Assembly: GCF_013204825.1 (NCBI RefSeq)
Contig: NZ_JABMKV010000002.1
Span: 806,001-870,000 of the forward strand
DNA from: Pedobacter boryungensis
GTDB lineage: Bacteria; Bacteroidota; Bacteroidia; Sphingobacteriales; Sphingobacteriaceae
Direction: 5' to 3'
DNA length: 64,000 nt
Part shown: positions 7,297-16,215 of the stretch, one piece after another
Layout: each line of letters opens with the position of its first letter
How positions within the stretch are numbered: position 1 is the stretch's first letter
Notes under the pieces: generated by a model
Seen by the model: the letters and a program-made list of their open reading frames with translations, nothing else
Databases searched by the model: none
Told to the model about the DNA's origin: nothing
Program-made: the position numbers and the translations under genes

Positions 7297-8988
7297 TTAA
7301 TAGAAAGCAGTATAAAGCGCAACTAATAAACCTATAATTAAAACTGCTCCAACTGCAAAGCCAGTAGTGGTTTTAAACATTTTAGTATCTATCTCTAAAC
7401 TGTTAGGCGTAACTCCTTTTTTATTTTCGTATACGCTAATGATGTACATACCAATGGCACAAAATGCAAAAACGATCAGCATTCTATCCATAAAAGGAAT
7501 TTCGAAAACACCTGCGCCGTTTTTAACCGCCCAACCAAAGTTATATAACGGTGATAAATCGAACATATTTGGCGTGAACTTTAAGAAGACAGAGATTAGG
7601 AAACCTCCAATGGTTGCAAATAGAGCTGCATTTGAAGTGGTTTTTTTCCAAAAGAAACCAAAAATAAACATGGCGAAAATACCAGGAGATACAAAACCTG
7701 TATACTCTTGAATATATTGGAATCCTTGTTTTCCTTCTCCCATTAAAGCATCACCAACTATAAATGATAATAGAACAGCGAGCAACATAGATACGATAAC
7801 TGCTATTTTACCTACATTAACTAATCTAGTTTCTGATGCCTGAGGTTCGAAAGCTTTTTTATAAATATCTAAAGTAAAAATGGTAGCAATGCTATTTGCT
7901 TTACCTGCTAACGAAGCTACAATAGCTGCAGTAAGTGCTGCAAAAGATAAACCTTTTAAACCTGCTGGTAACAAAGTTAATAACGCTGGATAAGCTTTGT
8001 TTGGATCTTGTACACCTGAAGAGGTTAATAAATCGCCAGAGTTAATTACCCCAACATCATTTTTAATGATATAATAAACGGCAATACCTGGTAAAACAAC
8101 TATTACAGGCATTAACATTTTTAAAAACGCCGCAAATAATAATCCTGCTCTAGCAGTAGGTAACGATGCTCCTAAAGCACGTTGGGTAATGTACTGGTTA
8201 CAGCCCCAATAACTTAAGTTTGCAATCCACATCCCTCCAATTAATACACTTAACCCAGGTAAATCTATATAGTTAGGATTGTCTTTTTTAAAGATTAAAT
8301 GGAAGTGTTCTGATGCACCATCTTTCAACATAGAGAAGCCACTTAAGATCCCTTTTCCTCCCGAAATAAGATTTAAAGCAATATAGGTTGCTACCAATCC
8401 TCCAAGAACTAAGAAAAATACTTGTATTACATCTGTGTAACCAATTACTTTCATCCCGCCAAGCGTAATGAAAATGGCAAAAATAGCTAAGGCCAAAATG
8501 CAGACAGTAATGCTTAGTCCTGATATTCCACTAATGGCTAAGGCTCCTAAGTATAAAATAGACATTAAGTTTACAACAATATAAAGCATTAGCCAAAAAA
8601 CAGCCATAATCATAGCTACTTTAGAATTGTACCTTTGACTCAGGAATTGAGGCATTGTAAAAATTTTGTTCTTTAAGTAGACAGGCATGAAGAAAACGGC
8701 TACAATTATTAAAGTCGCTGCAGCCATCCATTCGTAAGCAGAAATAGCCAGGCCAAGTTTAAAACCCGAACCACTCATGCCAATCATTTGTTCGGCAGAA
8801 ATGTTAGAGGCAATTAAAGATGCACCAATTGCCCACCATGTTAAAGAACCTTCGGCAAGAAAATAGTCTTTTGAACCCCCAGAGGCAGATTTTTTCTTAT
8901 TGTAGATGTACAAACCATACGCGGCTACGATTACGAAGTAAATTAGAAATACAATGTAATCCTTCGTGTCTAATAAGTTATTTTTCAT
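7297..8988 (-). CDS. SGLT-type sodium/sugar symporter (SSS family)
   Basis: A 563-residue membrane protein with about 14 helices. The N-terminus has AEGSLTWWAIGASLIASNISAEQ, the unwound first core helix of sodium:solute symporters that carries the sodium site, and later IANLSYWGCNQYITQRALGA, which matches the SGLT subgroup signature (Q-x-x-x-QR). GKANSIATIFTLDIYKK corresponds to the helix with the second sodium-site Ser/Thr region. This points to Na+-driven sugar uptake, but the sugar is not identifiable. No enzyme neighbours support a pathway. Confidence 0.9.
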   Translation of the reverse strand: MKNNLLDTKDYIVFLIYFVIVAAYGLYIYNKKKSASGGSKDYFLAEGSLTWWAIGASLIASNISAEQMIGMSGSGFKLGLAISAYEWMAAATLIIVAVFFMPVYLKNKIFTMPQFLSQRYNSKVAMIMAVFWLMLYIVVNLMSILYLGALAISGISGLSITVCILALAIFAIFITLGGMKVIGYTDVIQVFFLVLGGLVATYIALNLISGGKGILSGFSMLKDGASEHFHLIFKKDNPNYIDLPGLSVLIGGMWIANLSYWGCNQYITQRALGASLPTARAGLLFAAFLKMLMPVIVVLPGIAVYYIIKNDVGVINSGDLLTSSGVQDPNKAYPALLTLLPAGLKGLSFAALTAAIVASLAGKANSIATIFTLDIYKKAFEPQASETRLVNVGKIAVIVSMLLAVLLSFIVGDALMGEGKQGFQYIQEYTGFVSPGIFAMFIFGFFWKKTTSNAALFATIGGFLISVFLKFTPNMFDLSPLYNFGWAVKNGAGVFEIPFMDRMLIVFAFCAIGMYIISVYENKKGVTPNSLEIDTKMFKTTTGFAVGAVLIIGLLVALYTAFY

Positions 8989-9145
8989 TCATTTGTGTTT
9001 ATTTGATTTGAATTTTAAATGTAATAAATTGAAAAATAAAGTTCATGATTTAGAAAATATATTTTGATGTAATTTAAGCTAAAGTGTATGCTATATATGC
9101 TTATATGACAGCAAGTAGCAATTATTTCAAACCTCCTTATTAAAG

Positions 9146-9153
9146 TATTTTTG
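9146..9153 (+). promoter_or_regulatory. Candidate -7 promoter element (TATTTTTG)
   Basis: An exact TAnnTTTG match, 34 bases before the ATG of the DUF2752 gene, so the leader would be about 25 bases. Confidence 0.5.
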
Positions 9154-9186
9154 TAACTAGGTAAAAAATGATATTTTTATCAGTAG

Positions 9187-9540
9187 ATGAAGGGAACGAT
9201 TATACTTATTGCATTATTTTTTTTAAGCGAAAGTAAGGGCGTTATAAATTGGTTGCAAAATCATTTATTGTCGTGTCCATTTAAACAAACTTTAGGTATA
9301 GATTGCCCAGGTTGTGGTATACAACGTTCAATTTTAGAATTATTTCAGGGTAATTTGATAGCCTCTTTTAAGCTTTATCCAGCTACAATACCTATCATCA
9401 CCTTATTTATTTATACTATTTTCCATTTAAAATTTGATTTCAAAAACGGAGCGATTTTTATTAAAATGCTTTATATTGGTATCACTTTAATTATTGTAAT
9501 CAATTATATTTATAAAATATTTACTCATCAATTAATCTAA
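9187..9540 (+). CDS. DUF2752 membrane protein
   Basis: A 117-residue protein with the DUF2752 signature CPFKQTLGIDCPGCGIQRS at residues 30-48: paired Cys residues and CPGCG followed by arginine. One hydrophobic helix lies before the motif and two after it. The conserved cysteines suggest a redox or metal role at the membrane, but no biochemical function is established that I know of. It is followed five bases later by the CCC-motif membrane protein and is very probably co-transcribed with it. Confidence 0.88.
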   Translation: MKGTIILIALFFLSESKGVINWLQNHLLSCPFKQTLGIDCPGCGIQRSILELFQGNLIASFKLYPATIPIITLFIYTIFHLKFDFKNGAIFIKMLYIGITLIIVINYIYKIFTHQLI

Positions 9541-9544
9541 CACT

Positions 9545-9982
9545 ATGTCTGAAGAACAATTAGAACCACAAGAAACCCCACAACCTCAACCTAATCCGCA
9601 ACCAAGTAATCAAAATCCTTTTCCGCCACAAAATGGAGGTTTTGGTTACGGAATGCAACAAACTTTGCCTAATTCAACTGTTGTTTTAGTATTGGGGATC
9701 CTTTCCATCGTATTTTGCTGCTGCTACGGTATACTTGGATTAATACCTGCAATTATTGCATTGGTGTTGAGTAAAAAAGATAGAACGCTTTACGAAATGA
9801 ATCCAGCTTTATATACTTTAAGCTCTTATAAAAATTTGAATGCTGGTAGAGTTTGTGCCATCATTGGTTTAATTTTAAACATTCTTTCTTTATTATATTT
9901 CGCAGTGATCATCATTATGTTTGGTACAGGCATATTGAGTGATCCTCAAAAATTACAAGAAATGATGAAGGGTATGCAATAG
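9545..9982 (+). CDS. CCC-motif membrane protein (DUF4190-like)
   Basis: A 145-residue protein with a proline/glutamine/asparagine-rich cytoplasmic N-terminus (residues 1-35). The first hydrophobic segment, VLVLGILSIVFCCCYGILGLI, contains the triple Cys that gives the family its name. A hydrophilic stretch ending in NAGRVCAIIGLILNIL and a second membrane pair follow. The layout matches DUF4190-like proteins with two helical hairpins. It is the second gene of an operon with DUF2752, a common pairing in Bacteroidetes. Function is unknown. Confidence 0.8.
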   Translation: MSEEQLEPQETPQPQPNPQPSNQNPFPPQNGGFGYGMQQTLPNSTVVLVLGILSIVFCCCYGILGLIPAIIALVLSKKDRTLYEMNPALYTLSSYKNLNAGRVCAIIGLILNILSLLYFAVIIIMFGTGILSDPQKLQEMMKGMQ

Positions 9983-9997
9983 TATTTCCAATTCAAC

Positions 9998-10037
9998 AAA
10001 AAAAAGCAACTTGTGATAATATGCAAGTTGCTTTTTT
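9998..10037 (+). terminator. Terminator of the DUF2752 / CCC-motif operon
   Basis: Stem AAAAAAGCAACTTG with CAAGTTGCTTTTTT around a ten-base loop, 16 bases past the stop at 9982. Confidence 0.88.
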
Positions 10038-10100
10038 GTTGTCTGTAAGTCAGCAAATTGTTATTTTATGTTGTACTAATTTTTAGCGCATCATATTTGT

Positions 10101-10108
10101 TATCTTTG
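10101..10108 (+). promoter_or_regulatory. Candidate -7 promoter element of brxB (TATCTTTG)
   Basis: An exact TAnnTTTG match, 27 bases before the ATG. The purine-rich AAAAAGAGAAAAGA between it and the ATG can serve in translation initiation. Confidence 0.55.
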
Positions 10109-10134
10109 CATATTATTAATAAAAAGAGAAAAGA

Positions 10135-10545
10135 ATGTATCCAGAATATTTAGTAGAACCTATGCGTGCTGAGTTGACTAATGTAGGTTTTGAAGAATTA
10201 AAAACAGCAGAAGAAGTAGATAGCGCAATTAAAGGCGAAGGAACTGTTTTTGTGGTTGTAAACTCTGTATGTGGTTGTGCGGCAGCAAATGCTCGTCCAG
10301 CAGCAAAAATTGCAGCTTCTAATGAAAAACACCCTAGTAAACTAGTAACCGTTTTTGCGGGTATGGAAAAAGATGCGGTTGATAGAGCAAGATCTTACAT
10401 GATGCCTTTTCCACCTTCATCGCCTGCAATGGCATTATTTAAGGATGGTAAATTGGTACATATGATAGAGCGTCATCAAATTGAAGGTCGCCCTGCACAA
10501 ATGATAGCTGACAGCTTAATTGGTGCATTTGAGCAATATTGCTAG
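10135..10545 (+). CDS. Bacilliredoxin BrxA/BrxB family protein
   Basis: A 136-residue protein of the YphP/YqiW (bacilliredoxin) family. It starts MYPEYLVEPMR, has the active-site motif SVCGCAAANARP at residues 44-55 in a thioredoxin-like fold, and then MMPFPPSSPAMALFKDGK and IERHQIEGR, all strongly conserved. In Firmicutes these proteins reduce bacillithiol mixed disulphides. Many Bacteroidetes have homologues, and whether the partner thiol here is bacillithiol is inference. It is a single-gene unit with its own promoter and terminator. Confidence 0.92.
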   Translation: MYPEYLVEPMRAELTNVGFEELKTAEEVDSAIKGEGTVFVVVNSVCGCAAANARPAAKIAASNEKHPSKLVTVFAGMEKDAVDRARSYMMPFPPSSPAMALFKDGKLVHMIERHQIEGRPAQMIADSLIGAFEQYC

Positions 10546-10568
10546 TTTAAGAAGATAAAAAAATTAAG

Positions 10569-10609
10569 GAGCAAGAATAAGGACAACTGTCTGATTTCTT
10601 GCTCTTTTC
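10569..10609 (+). terminator. Terminator between brxB-type gene and cdaA (possibly bidirectional)
   Basis: GAGCAAGAA (10569-10577) pairs with TTCTTGCTC (10596-10604), followed by TTTT on the plus strand. An A-rich stretch on the left could act as a T-tract on the minus strand for cdaA. Confidence 0.7.
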
Positions 10610-10632
10610 TGTTAAAGGAAATTCATGTTTTC

Positions 10633-11424
10633 TTAAAAATCTTTATTGAGTAACTTTTCTAATTCGCCAAAAGAAACGTTCATGCGAACACGACCTTGTT
10701 TGGCGTAGGCAATTTCACCCGTTTCTTCTGACACAATAACCGCAACGGCATCAGCTGTTTCAGATACGCCAATACCAGCTCTGTGACGCAAGCCAAATTG
10801 AGGAGGTAATTTATCATTATCAGTTAACGGCAAAATACAACTTGCACTTTTAATTTTATTTTCGGCAATCACGACAGCGCCGTCATGTAGTGGACTATGT
10901 TTTTGAAATATACTTTCTAATAAACGTTTAGATATTTTTGAATCGATAATTTCACAGCTATTGGTGAAAAGTTCATTATCGTAAAACTTAACAAATACAA
11001 TTAATGCGCCTGTACGTGTTTTTTTCATGCTTTTGCAAGCATCAATAATGGGTTTAATTCGGATTAAATTATCCCGTTCTAGGTTTTTACTGCCAAACAA
11101 ATAACCCCACCAGGCTTTGTTTTTTTGAAGAAAGGTGTTTTTACCAATATGTAGTAAGAATCTTCGAATTTCTGGTTGAAAAATAACAATAAGCGCCATA
11201 ATACCCACGCTCATGAATTTATTAATAATAGCCGACAACAAATTCATGTGCAGGCCTTTTACCACATAATAAAAAATAAGAATAATGAACATGCCTAACA
11301 GCAAATTCACCGCTAATGTATTTCGTATTAGGCTGTAAATGTAATAGATCAAGATAGCCACTAGGACAATATCTATCCCATCAACCCAAGTAATTTTAAG
11401 AAAGTCAAAGTCAAGGCTTTTCAT
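10633..11424 (-). CDS. cdaA: Diadenylate cyclase CdaA (c-di-AMP synthase)
   Basis: A 263-residue protein with three N-terminal membrane helices (VDGIDIVLVAILIYYIYSLI, LLLGMFIILIFYYVVKG, IMALIVIFQPEIRRFL) and a C-terminal DAC catalytic domain. This carries the diagnostic DGAVVI and RHRAGIGVSE motifs (DGA and RHR), which bind and cyclise two ATP molecules to c-di-AMP. I choose ATG 11424 (MKSLDFDF); a longer frame opening at 11463 would add 13 unlikely residues. It lies 73 bases downstream of folP on the same strand, an order seen in many Bacteroidetes, so co-transcription is likely. No ybbR-like partner gene is next to it. Confidence 0.93.
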   Translation of the reverse strand: MKSLDFDFLKITWVDGIDIVLVAILIYYIYSLIRNTLAVNLLLGMFIILIFYYVVKGLHMNLLSAIINKFMSVGIMALIVIFQPEIRRFLLHIGKNTFLQKNKAWWGYLFGSKNLERDNLIRIKPIIDACKSMKKTRTGALIVFVKFYDNELFTNSCEIIDSKISKRLLESIFQKHSPLHDGAVVIAENKIKSASCILPLTDNDKLPPQFGLRHRAGIGVSETADAVAVIVSEETGEIAYAKQGRVRMNVSFGELEKLLNKDF

Positions 11425-11497
11425 TGAGCACAAGTTAGTTATTTTAAGCCTCTCCATCAACAAAGAGCAAACTATAAAAGCTAAAAATCTAAAATTA

Positions 11498-12358
11498 TTA
11501 AGGGTTTTTTATTCTTTCGATTAAAGTGATGCACTCTATTGCTTCTTTAACATCGTGAACTCTTAAAATCTTAGCTCCCTTAAGCAAAGCTGATGTATTT
11601 AAAACTGTGGTTCCGTTTAACGCATCAACAGATTTATTGTTTAACACTTTTGTCACCATAGATTTTCTAGAAAAACCTACTAAAATTGGCAATTCAAAAG
11701 AATTTAGTCGTTCCATATTTTGCAAAAGCTCGTAATTATGGCTTATCGTTTTTGCAAATCCAAAACCTGGATCGATAATGATATCTTTCACGCCCAAATT
11801 GCTTAAAACTGCTAATTTCTCTGAGAAATAAGTGCTTACTTCTTCAACTAGGTTATGGTAAGTGGGGTTTTCTTGCATGTTTTGCGGCGTACCTTTCATG
11901 TGCATCATCACATAAGGCACTTGTAATTTTGCTACTGTTTGGAACATTTTTTCATCTAAATTCCCAGCCGAAATATCATTAATGATATGTGCGCCAGCTA
12001 AAATAGATTCTTCAGCTACTTTAGCTCTAAAAGTATCAATAGAAACAAAAACATCTGGAAATTCTTTTGTAATTGCCTCAACTACTGGGACAAGTCGATT
12101 TAACTCTTCATCAATTGAGATATCTACAGCGCCAGGTCTGGAAGAATATGCTCCGATGTCTATGAACTTAGCACCTTCGTTTAAAAATTTTTCTGTTGTT
12201 TTTAAAGCATCATCAACACCTTTAATTCTGCTGTTGGCGTAAAATGAATCGGGAGTTAAATTTAAGATGGCCATCACAGCTGGGCTACTTAAATCTATCA
12301 GTTTGCCTTTGCTATTTAGTATTACTTTTCGGTTTAAAAATGTATCTTTAGCCATCAT
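11498..12358 (-). CDS. folP: Dihydropteroate synthase
   Basis: A 286-residue TIM-barrel enzyme that condenses p-aminobenzoate with dihydropterin pyrophosphate in folate synthesis. The conserved motifs are present: AILNLTPDSFY (pyrophosphate and Mg binding), DIGAYSSRPGA, the loop with FVSIDTFRAKVAEESI, DIIIDPGFGFAKT, GFSRKSM and a terminal HDVKEAIECI segment. Length is normal. It is divergent from the DUF1599 gene with 52 bases between starts, and upstream of cdaA in the same direction. Confidence 0.96.
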   Translation of the reverse strand: MMAKDTFLNRKVILNSKGKLIDLSSPAVMAILNLTPDSFYANSRIKGVDDALKTTEKFLNEGAKFIDIGAYSSRPGAVDISIDEELNRLVPVVEAITKEFPDVFVSIDTFRAKVAEESILAGAHIINDISAGNLDEKMFQTVAKLQVPYVMMHMKGTPQNMQENPTYHNLVEEVSTYFSEKLAVLSNLGVKDIIIDPGFGFAKTISHNYELLQNMERLNSFELPILVGFSRKSMVTKVLNNKSVDALNGTTVLNTSALLKGAKILRVHDVKEAIECITLIERIKNP

Positions 12359-12410
12359 TTAATACAAAAATAGGTATTATGATAGCTTTAAACTAAATAT
12401 TTTAATTGTT

Positions 12411-12953
12411 TTGGCAGTAAACACATCACAAGAGTACGACAACGTTATAGCGGTATGTAAATCGCTTTTTTTAAAGAAGACAAAAGATTATGGCACAGCG
12501 TGGCGTATCCTTAGAGCAGCGTCTATAACCGACCAAATTTTTATCAAGGCACAGCGTATTCGTACTTTAGAAGAAAAGAAAGTATCGAAAGTAGGAGAGG
12601 ACATTACTTCTGAATATATTGGTATTGTAAATTACTGTGTAATTGCAATGCTACAACTAGAATTAAGCGAAAACGATCCTAACGAAATGGAGGTGCAAGA
12701 GGTTGAAAGTTTATTCGATAAACGTGTGAATGAAACTAAAGACTTAATGTTTGCCAAAAACCACGATTATGGAGAGGCTTGGAGAGATATGCGAATTAGT
12801 TCGTTAACTGATTTAATTCTGATGAAAATATTAAGGGTTAAACAAATTGAAGATAATTTAGGTCAAACTGTAGCTTCCGAAGGTGTAAAAGCAAATTATC
12901 AAGATATGTTGAATTACGCTGTTTTTGCATTGATAAAATTAGGAGTAAAATAA
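12411..12953 (+). CDS. DUF1599 protein with two repeated domains
   Basis: A 180-residue protein made of two homologous halves. Residues 20-48 (KKTKDYGTAWRILRAASITD onward) and 118-146 (KNHDYGEAWRDMRISSLTD onward) share the pattern D-Y-G-x-A-W-R with K/R and E residues downstream. This is the DUF1599 family, which I recall as one of the domains proposed to be linked to nucleotide modification; its activity is not established. The start is TTG. It leads a plus-strand run with BT_3928-type, permease, DinB and aroK genes, an order found in other Bacteroidetes. Confidence 0.87.
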   Translation: MAVNTSQEYDNVIAVCKSLFLKKTKDYGTAWRILRAASITDQIFIKAQRIRTLEEKKVSKVGEDITSEYIGIVNYCVIAMLQLELSENDPNEMEVQEVESLFDKRVNETKDLMFAKNHDYGEAWRDMRISSLTDLILMKILRVKQIEDNLGQTVASEGVKANYQDMLNYAVFALIKLGVK

Positions 12954-12976
12954 TATTAGCCAATTAGCATTATACT

Positions 12977-14128
12977 ATGTCGAAAATAGCATTAAACTTT
13001 TCTCGTTGGTTTGTTGGAGTTTTATTCATCTTTTCTGGCTTAATCAAAGCAAATGATCCACTTGGCTTTGGTTATAAACTACAAGAATACTTTGAAGTTT
13101 TTCATCTGAATTTTTTAAGCAATTGGGCTACGGGGATAGCTATCATTTTATGCGTTTTAGAAATTGTTTTAGGTGCACTTCTCTTATTTGGTTTTTGGCG
13201 TAATCAAGTAACTAAGGGCTTATTGGCACTCATTATTTTCTTCACTTTTCTCACGTTTGTTTCGGCAGCATTTAAAGTGGTTACCTCTTGCGGCTGCTTC
13301 GGCGATGCTATTCCACTTACACCTTGGCAATCTTTTACAAAAGATTTAATCCTATTGGTGATGATCGTCTATTTATTCATTCACCGCAATAAAATAGAAC
13401 CTATTACCACCAATTTGGCTTGGCAAAAGAGATTAGCATCCATAGTGTTAATTGCATCCTTGCTTTTTGGATTGTTTACTTATAACTTTTTGCCAATTTT
13501 AGATTTCTTGCCCTATAAAATAGGTTCGAGCATTCCTGAATCTATGAAAATTCCTGATGGAGCAACTCCTGATGAATTTCTAATTATGTATCAGCTTAAA
13601 AATAAAGCAACTGGCGAAACTAAAACCTTGAGCGACAAAGATTATTTAAAGTTGGAGGTTTGGAAAGATAATAATTGGGAAGTAGTTGGTAACCCAGAAA
13701 AGAAATTGGTTAAAAAAGGGTATGATGTAAAAATTAAAGATTTGCTGATAGCAGATGCTTCGGGAACGGATTATACCAAAGAATTGATAGAAAATCCTTA
13801 TTATAATTTAGTTGTGGTTGCCTACGATTTAAAAAATACCAATGAGCATGCCATTGCTGAAACGAATGCATTAGCCTTAAACGCTGCAGATCAGTTTAAT
13901 ATTAGAACCGTTTTGTTAACTTCTAATTCGGCAAAAGATGCAGACGCGTTTAGCAAAAAGATGAAACTTTTTATGGAAGTTTTCTATGCTGATGCTGTTC
14001 CTTTAAAAAGTATGGTAAGGGCAAATCCGGGTGTACTATTATTAAAGAATGGCGTGATTGTCGGTAAATGGCATTATCACAGTTTGCCATCGTTTAACGA
14101 ATTATCTGAAAAATACTTTACAAAATAA
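12977..14128 (+). CDS. BT_3928-family protein: DoxX-like membrane domain with C-terminal extra-membrane domain
   Basis: A 383-residue protein. The first 145 residues are a DoxX-like four-helix membrane domain (ALNFSRWFVGVLFIFSGLIKA, then three more helices) with a conserved SCGCFGD cysteine motif between helices 3 and 4, as in MauE/DoxX-type redox membrane proteins. A further helix at about 150-175 leads to a soluble domain of about 200 residues ending in a thioredoxin-like strand pattern (GVLLLKNGVIVGKWHYHSLPS). I infer a role in disulphide or redox chemistry at the membrane; it is not proven. Confidence 0.82.
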   Translation: MSKIALNFSRWFVGVLFIFSGLIKANDPLGFGYKLQEYFEVFHLNFLSNWATGIAIILCVLEIVLGALLLFGFWRNQVTKGLLALIIFFTFLTFVSAAFKVVTSCGCFGDAIPLTPWQSFTKDLILLVMIVYLFIHRNKIEPITTNLAWQKRLASIVLIASLLFGLFTYNFLPILDFLPYKIGSSIPESMKIPDGATPDEFLIMYQLKNKATGETKTLSDKDYLKLEVWKDNNWEVVGNPEKKLVKKGYDVKIKDLLIADASGTDYTKELIENPYYNLVVVAYDLKNTNEHAIAETNALALNAADQFNIRTVLLTSNSAKDADAFSKKMKLFMEVFYADAVPLKSMVRANPGVLLLKNGVIVGKWHYHSLPSFNELSEKYFTK

Positions 14129-15184
14129 ATGGGAGCTTACGCGATTAGAAAATTGTTATATGGCTTGGCAGTAATGGCAGGAGTTATTTTAGTGGTTTTT
14201 GTGCTATTTAACATTTTGCCAGGAGATCCGGCCAGAATGACGATGGGTCAACGATCTGATGTGCAGTCGTTAGAGGCAGTGCGTAAAGAGTTTGGCTTAG
14301 ATCGTTCAAAACCTGTTCAATTCTTTTTGTATGTGAATGATTTATCACCAATTAGCATTCATCCAAACACAACTGAAAATCAAGAAAAATATCATTTCCA
14401 AAAGTTATTTAGTGTAGGTAAAGATGTCATCGTATTAAAAGTTCCTTATTTGCGCAGATCATATCAAACTAAGAGAGATGTAACTACTATACTTTCGGAA
14501 ACTGTACCTAATACTTTTGTGTTGGCTTTAACTGCAATGATATTTGCTACTATAATTGGGGTTTTATTAGGCGTTGTTTCTGCTGTTCATCAAGGTACGT
14601 GGATTGATAATGCGGCGAACTCTTTTGCAATATTAGGTATTTCTGCACCTTCTTTTTTCGCAGGGATTATTATTGCTTGGCTATTTGGATTTGTATTAGC
14701 AGATTATACAGGTTTAAATATGAGTGGCAGCTTATACAGTTATGATCCTTTTAAAGGAGAAGTTATTTCATGGAAAAACCTGTGGTTACCAATGATTACT
14801 TTGGGTTTGCGCCCGCTAGCTATCATTGTGCAACTAACCCGCAGTGCGATGTTGGATGTATTAGCGCAAGATTATATTCGTACCGCAAGAGCAAAGGGTC
14901 TAGGTCGCAACGCGATTATATACAAACACGCTTTGAAAAATGCATTAAATCCTGTAATTACTGCGATTTCAGGATGGTTTGCCTCTTTATTGGCAGGGTC
15001 ATTCTTTGTAGAATATATTTTTGGCTACAATGGTTTAGGTCGAACAACAGTTACGGCGTTAGAGATGTCGGATTTTCCAGTAGTAATGGGTTCTATTTTA
15101 TTTATTGCTTTTGTATTTGTAGTGGTAAATATATTGGTCGATTTGCTGTATGCATGGGTAGATCCAAGGGTTAAATTAGCGTAA
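14129..15184 (+). CDS. ABC transporter permease, DppB/OppB type
   Basis: A 351-residue inner-membrane permease of the peptide/nickel type. It starts YAIRKLLYGLAVMAGVILVVF and contains FNILPGDPARMTMGQ, the DppB-type N-terminal signature. The EAA-like loop reads RTARAKGLGRNAIIYKHALKNALNPV, and the C-terminus ends DLLYAWVDPRVKL. It begins directly after the preceding stop. The second permease, ATPases and binding protein of such a transporter are absent nearby, so partners must be encoded elsewhere. A long insertion at residues 70-115 between helices 1 and 2 fits the periplasmic loop of these proteins. Confidence 0.9.
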   Translation: MGAYAIRKLLYGLAVMAGVILVVFVLFNILPGDPARMTMGQRSDVQSLEAVRKEFGLDRSKPVQFFLYVNDLSPISIHPNTTENQEKYHFQKLFSVGKDVIVLKVPYLRRSYQTKRDVTTILSETVPNTFVLALTAMIFATIIGVLLGVVSAVHQGTWIDNAANSFAILGISAPSFFAGIIIAWLFGFVLADYTGLNMSGSLYSYDPFKGEVISWKNLWLPMITLGLRPLAIIVQLTRSAMLDVLAQDYIRTARAKGLGRNAIIYKHALKNALNPVITAISGWFASLLAGSFFVEYIFGYNGLGRTTVTALEMSDFPVVMGSILFIAFVFVVVNILVDLLYAWVDPRVKLA

Positions 15185-15185
15185 T

Positions 15186-15626
15186 ATGTTACTAAAAAAG
15201 ATGTTAAATTATACTGCTAAAGCCGATGCGATTTTAATAGCGGACTTAATTAAAGTGGCCCTTCCAGAAGCAAACAAGTTATTTAGTCATGTTTTAACAG
15301 CCCAACACATTTGGCTAAAGAGAGTTTTAAACCAAACACCAGATTTTGGCGTATGGGAAATAAAAAGTGTAGAGGATTTCCAAGCTATTAGTGAGCATAA
15401 TTTAAAACTAGCTGAAGACATACTTCAACATGTTTCCCTTGAAAAAGATATCACCTATAAAAATGGTGCGGGTGATGAATTTACGAACAAAGTAGAAGAT
15501 ATTTTGCTGCATATCTGTAATCATTCTACCTATCACAGAGCGCAAATATCAACCATGTTAAGAGTGAGTGGTTATACTCCACCAATCACTGATTACATTA
15601 TGTTAAAAAGAACGAACCAAATATGA
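15186..15626 (+). CDS. DinB-family protein
   Basis: A 146-residue four-helix-bundle protein of the DinB/YfiT-like superfamily. The expected metal-binding histidines are visible: H35 or H40 in VLTAQHIW and the paired histidines of HICNHSTYHRAQI (residues about 114-126). The family includes metal-dependent thiol transferases such as those for bacillithiol or mycothiol, which would fit with the bacilliredoxin in this window, but the link is inference. It overlaps aroK by four bases (ATGA), suggesting translational coupling. Confidence 0.85.
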   Translation: MLLKKMLNYTAKADAILIADLIKVALPEANKLFSHVLTAQHIWLKRVLNQTPDFGVWEIKSVEDFQAISEHNLKLAEDILQHVSLEKDITYKNGAGDEFTNKVEDILLHICNHSTYHRAQISTMLRVSGYTPPITDYIMLKRTNQI

Positions 15627-16123
15627 TTGTTTTTTTGGTGGGCTTTATGGGCTGCGGTAAAAGTACCAAAGCAAAACAGCTAGCAAATAGATTAAATTGC
15701 TCAGTAATAGACTTAGATGCTGAAATTGTGGAGAAGGAAGGTAAATCCATTGCTGATTATTTTGCTAAAAATGGCGAAGCTGCTTTTAGAGTGTTAGAAA
15801 GTGAAACATTAAAATCCTTTCCTTATCCAGAAACATGCGTTGTTGCAACAGGAGGAGGTTTACCTTGCTTTTTTGATAATATGGAGTGGATGAATGCGAA
15901 TGGTAAAACTGTTTATTTACACATGACACCACCTCAATTGGTATCTAGACTTCATAACAGAGAGAAGAGGCCATTGCTAAAAGGTATGGATGACGAGCAG
16001 TTATTGTCTTTTATTCAAATGAAGTTAGCAGAACGAGATTATTATTATACCCAAGCTAAACTTGTTGTAAATGCATTTGATTTAGACCCTGCACTTTTGG
16101 AAGAGCAGTTAAAAGCTAAATAG
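15623..16123 (+). CDS. aroK: Shikimate kinase
   Basis: A 166-residue P-loop kinase. GFMGCGKST at residues 7-15 is the Walker A motif. DLDAEIVEKEGKSIADYF contains the shikimate-binding Asp, GEAAFRVLESETL has the conserved Arg, ATGGGLPC is the third shikimate motif, and NREKRPLL carries the lid arginine. It phosphorylates shikimate in aromatic amino-acid synthesis. The length is typical and the start overlaps the DinB stop. Confidence 0.95.
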   Translation: MIVFLVGFMGCGKSTKAKQLANRLNCSVIDLDAEIVEKEGKSIADYFAKNGEAAFRVLESETLKSFPYPETCVVATGGGLPCFFDNMEWMNANGKTVYLHMTPPQLVSRLHNREKRPLLKGMDDEQLLSFIQMKLAERDYYYTQAKLVVNAFDLDPALLEEQLKAK

Positions 16124-16190
16124 TATATTTTAGATAGCTTTAGTGAGCTGTTTACAGTAACTATGAAGTTGTAAGTTTCAATCAATTACT

Positions 16191-16198
16191 TATTTTTG
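16191..16198 (+). promoter_or_regulatory. Candidate promoter of the GNAT gene (TATTTTTG)
   Basis: An exact TAnnTTTG -7 element with a TTG about 19 bases upstream (16169-16171), 18 bases before the ATG at 16216. Confidence 0.55.
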
Positions 16199-16215
16199 CC
16201 GCTTAAATTACTCAG

